A stretch of DNA of 6,067 nt from Methanobacteriota archaeon (GTDB taxonomy: Archaea > Nanobdellota > Nanobdellia > Woesearchaeales > SM23-78). Shown here one piece after another: positions 5,208-6,067 of the stretch (within the stretch, counting starts at the first letter, position 1; every line of letters begins with the position of its first letter). Where the stretch lies: the NCBI GenBank assembly GCA_030637925.1, contig DAOWFR010000061.1, forward strand, positions 1-6,067, read 5' to 3'. The notes beneath the pieces are model-generated. The model saw only the letters and a list, made by a program, of their open reading frames with translations, made no database searches and was not told the origin of the DNA. Both the position numbers and the translations under genes were made by a program.

Positions 5208-5239
5208 TTCCACAACCTTTATTAACATTAACTTTATTC
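5208..5239 (+). promoter_or_regulatory. Promoter of the TPM gene, copy 2 of the duplicated 32-bp element
   Basis: Nearly identical to 4555-4586. The TATA-like CTTTATTAA (5217-5225) is centred about 27 bases before ATG 5248, giving a leaderless layout. The element begins 9 bases after the HAD stop, so the TPM gene has its own promoter despite the short 48-base gap. Confidence 0.7.
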
Positions 5240-5247
5240 GTTTTCTT

Positions 5248-6036
5248 ATGAGGTGGCCAGTTTTTATTTTATTAATCATACTTCTTTCTACTCCAGTTCT
5301 TGCTCTTGATAAACTAACAGGCTTTGTTAATGATGAGGCTAATGTTATTTCTCCTGAGTATGAGAATCTGCTTAACCAGGCTCTTTATGATTTAAAGCTT
5401 AATACAAGCGTTGAGATGGCTGTTGCTACTGTAAGGACAACTGAAGATATACCAATAGAAGAATACTCTATTAATCTTGCTCATAATGTATTGGGAGAGA
5501 AAGAAAAGGATAATGGTATCTTGCTCTTGCTTGCTGTTGATGACAGGGCTTATAGGATTGAGGTTGGTTATGGTATTGAGCCAATTATTCCTGATGCTCT
5601 TGCAGGCAGGATTGGGAGAGAGGTAATGGCTCCTAAATTTGCAGAAGGTAATTATGAGCAAGGACTGCTTGATGGTGTAATGGTTATTAGTGGAATACTA
5701 AGAGGAGATGATAGTTTTGAAACCACAGGAGCAGGTAAGCCTGATGCTAATGTCAGGAGTGCAAGGATTCGGCTGGGTTTCTGGGCGTTCTTCATCTTAA
5801 TAATGATTATTGGTAATATTGTAGCAGGCTATAAGCATGCTAAGAAAAAAGTAGGTGAGAAGAGAAAGAAAGGAGAAAGGCCTCATGCTGGTGACTTTAT
5901 AGCTGCCATGTTCATTGCAAGCATGTTTGGAAGAGGAGGCAGAGGTGGAGGAGGCCTTGGCGGTGGAGGCATGGGTGGCTTTGGAGGTTTTGGTGGCGGA
6001 GGCTTAGGAGGAGGAGGCTTTAGCGGCAGGTTTTAG
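5248..6036 (+). CDS. TPM-domain (YgcG-like) membrane-anchored extracytoplasmic protein
   Basis: The product has 262 residues. A signal peptide covers about 1-19 (hydrophobic FILLIILLSTPVLA, likely cut after ALA). The TPM domain (formerly DUF477) spans about 22-155 and begins with the typical GFVNDEANVIS; it continues with VEMAVATV, DNGILLLLAVDDRAYRIEVGYG and the IPDALAGRI segment, all usual for the family. A transmembrane helix at about 177-194 follows, then a basic stretch (AKKKVGEKRKKGER, 198-211) on the cytoplasmic side, a short hydrophobic segment (215-227) and a glycine-rich tail (229-258) ending FSGRF. The domain should therefore face outside with the tail inside. TPM proteins have been linked to envelope maintenance and, in plants and cyanobacteria, to photosystem II repair; no specific reaction is established for archaeal members. 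ATG 5248 fits both the signal peptide and the promoter spacing. Confidence 0.9.
   Translation: MRWPVFILLIILLSTPVLALDKLTGFVNDEANVISPEYENLLNQALYDLKLNTSVEMAVATVRTTEDIPIEEYSINLAHNVLGEKEKDNGILLLLAVDDRAYRIEVGYGIEPIIPDALAGRIGREVMAPKFAEGNYEQGLLDGVMVISGILRGDDSFETTGAGKPDANVRSARIRLGFWAFFILIMIIGNIVAGYKHAKKKVGEKRKKGERPHAGDFIAAMFIASMFGRGGRGGGGLGGGGMGGFGGFGGGGLGGGGFSGRF
5935..6033 (+). repeat. Low-complexity GGAGGC/GGTGGC tract coding the glycine-rich tail
   Basis: Degenerate GGN-rich units, including several GGAGGC hexamers, encode runs of GGGG separated by L, M, F or R. The strong G bias contrasts with the AT-rich surroundings. Such tracts change length easily, so tail length may vary between relatives. 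Confidence 0.6.
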
Positions 6037-6040
6037 GAAA

Positions 6041-6050
6041 AGTTTTAATA
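6041..6050 (+). promoter_or_regulatory. Possible TATA box of a gene beyond the right edge
   Basis: AGTTTTAATA after GGAAA resembles the other promoters here, and the sequence ends 17 bases later with TTTCGAG. A leaderless gene could start just outside the window. Speculative. Confidence 0.25.
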
Positions 6051-6067
6051 ATCAAATATATTTCGAG

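Noticed and set aside
5392..5661. An 89-codon minus-strand frame within the TPM gene.
   Set aside because: Antisense to the conserved TPM domain; its composition looks like chance translation.
5935..6033. The G-rich repeat tract as a CRISPR-like or tandem non-coding repeat.
   Set aside because: The units are short, irregular and in frame with a typical TPM-family glycine-rich tail, so coding low complexity explains them.

Overview
The window looks like a piece of an AT-rich archaeal chromosome, most probably from a small-genome DPANN-type lineage (Woesearchaeota/Pacearchaeota-like). That lineage guess rests on gene content and resemblance from memory, not on a search. The archaeal call is firmer. 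There is a full-length group II chaperonin (thermosome subunit), a minimal histone-fold gene with the GRRT loop motif, archaeal TATA-like promoters about 26 bases upstream of several start codons (leaderless layout), and a winged-helix/PLD-like regulator of an archaeal style.

Layout, left to right. Positions 1-407 (minus) hold the N-terminal 135 residues of a radical SAM enzyme that runs off the left edge; its CxxxCxxC cluster motif is visible. It is divergent from a TrmB-like winged-helix protein at 510-1349 (plus). Next is a 56-residue histone-fold gene at 1419-1589 (plus). It meets, tail to tail with a 4-base stop overlap, a two-gene minus-strand unit of coiled-coil proteins: 1807-2310 (coiled coil, proline-rich tail, basic end) and 1586-1810 (small coiled coil), joined by an ATGA overlap. 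Upstream of that pair on the same strand is the thermosome gene, 2386-4023. A three-helix membrane protein (4134-4448, minus) follows, divergent from a HAD-like hydrolase (4597-5199, plus). Last is a secreted or membrane-anchored TPM-domain protein (5248-6036, plus) with a glycine-rich tail.

Two styles of 5' end coexist. The chaperonin, the histone-fold gene and the coiled-coil pair appear to have short leaders with Shine-Dalgarno-like sequences. The TrmB-like, HAD, TPM and three-helix genes, and perhaps the radical SAM gene, have a TATA-like box placed for a leaderless transcript. The HAD and TPM genes carry nearly the same 32-bp promoter (one mismatch), so they are probably co-expressed as separate units.

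Most of the window is housekeeping: protein folding, chromatin and regulation. The less explained parts are the chaperonin-linked coiled-coil pair, the truncated radical SAM enzyme, and the duplicated promoter. I see no mobile element, CRISPR array, tRNA or rRNA, and no gene-free stretch longer than 148 bases.
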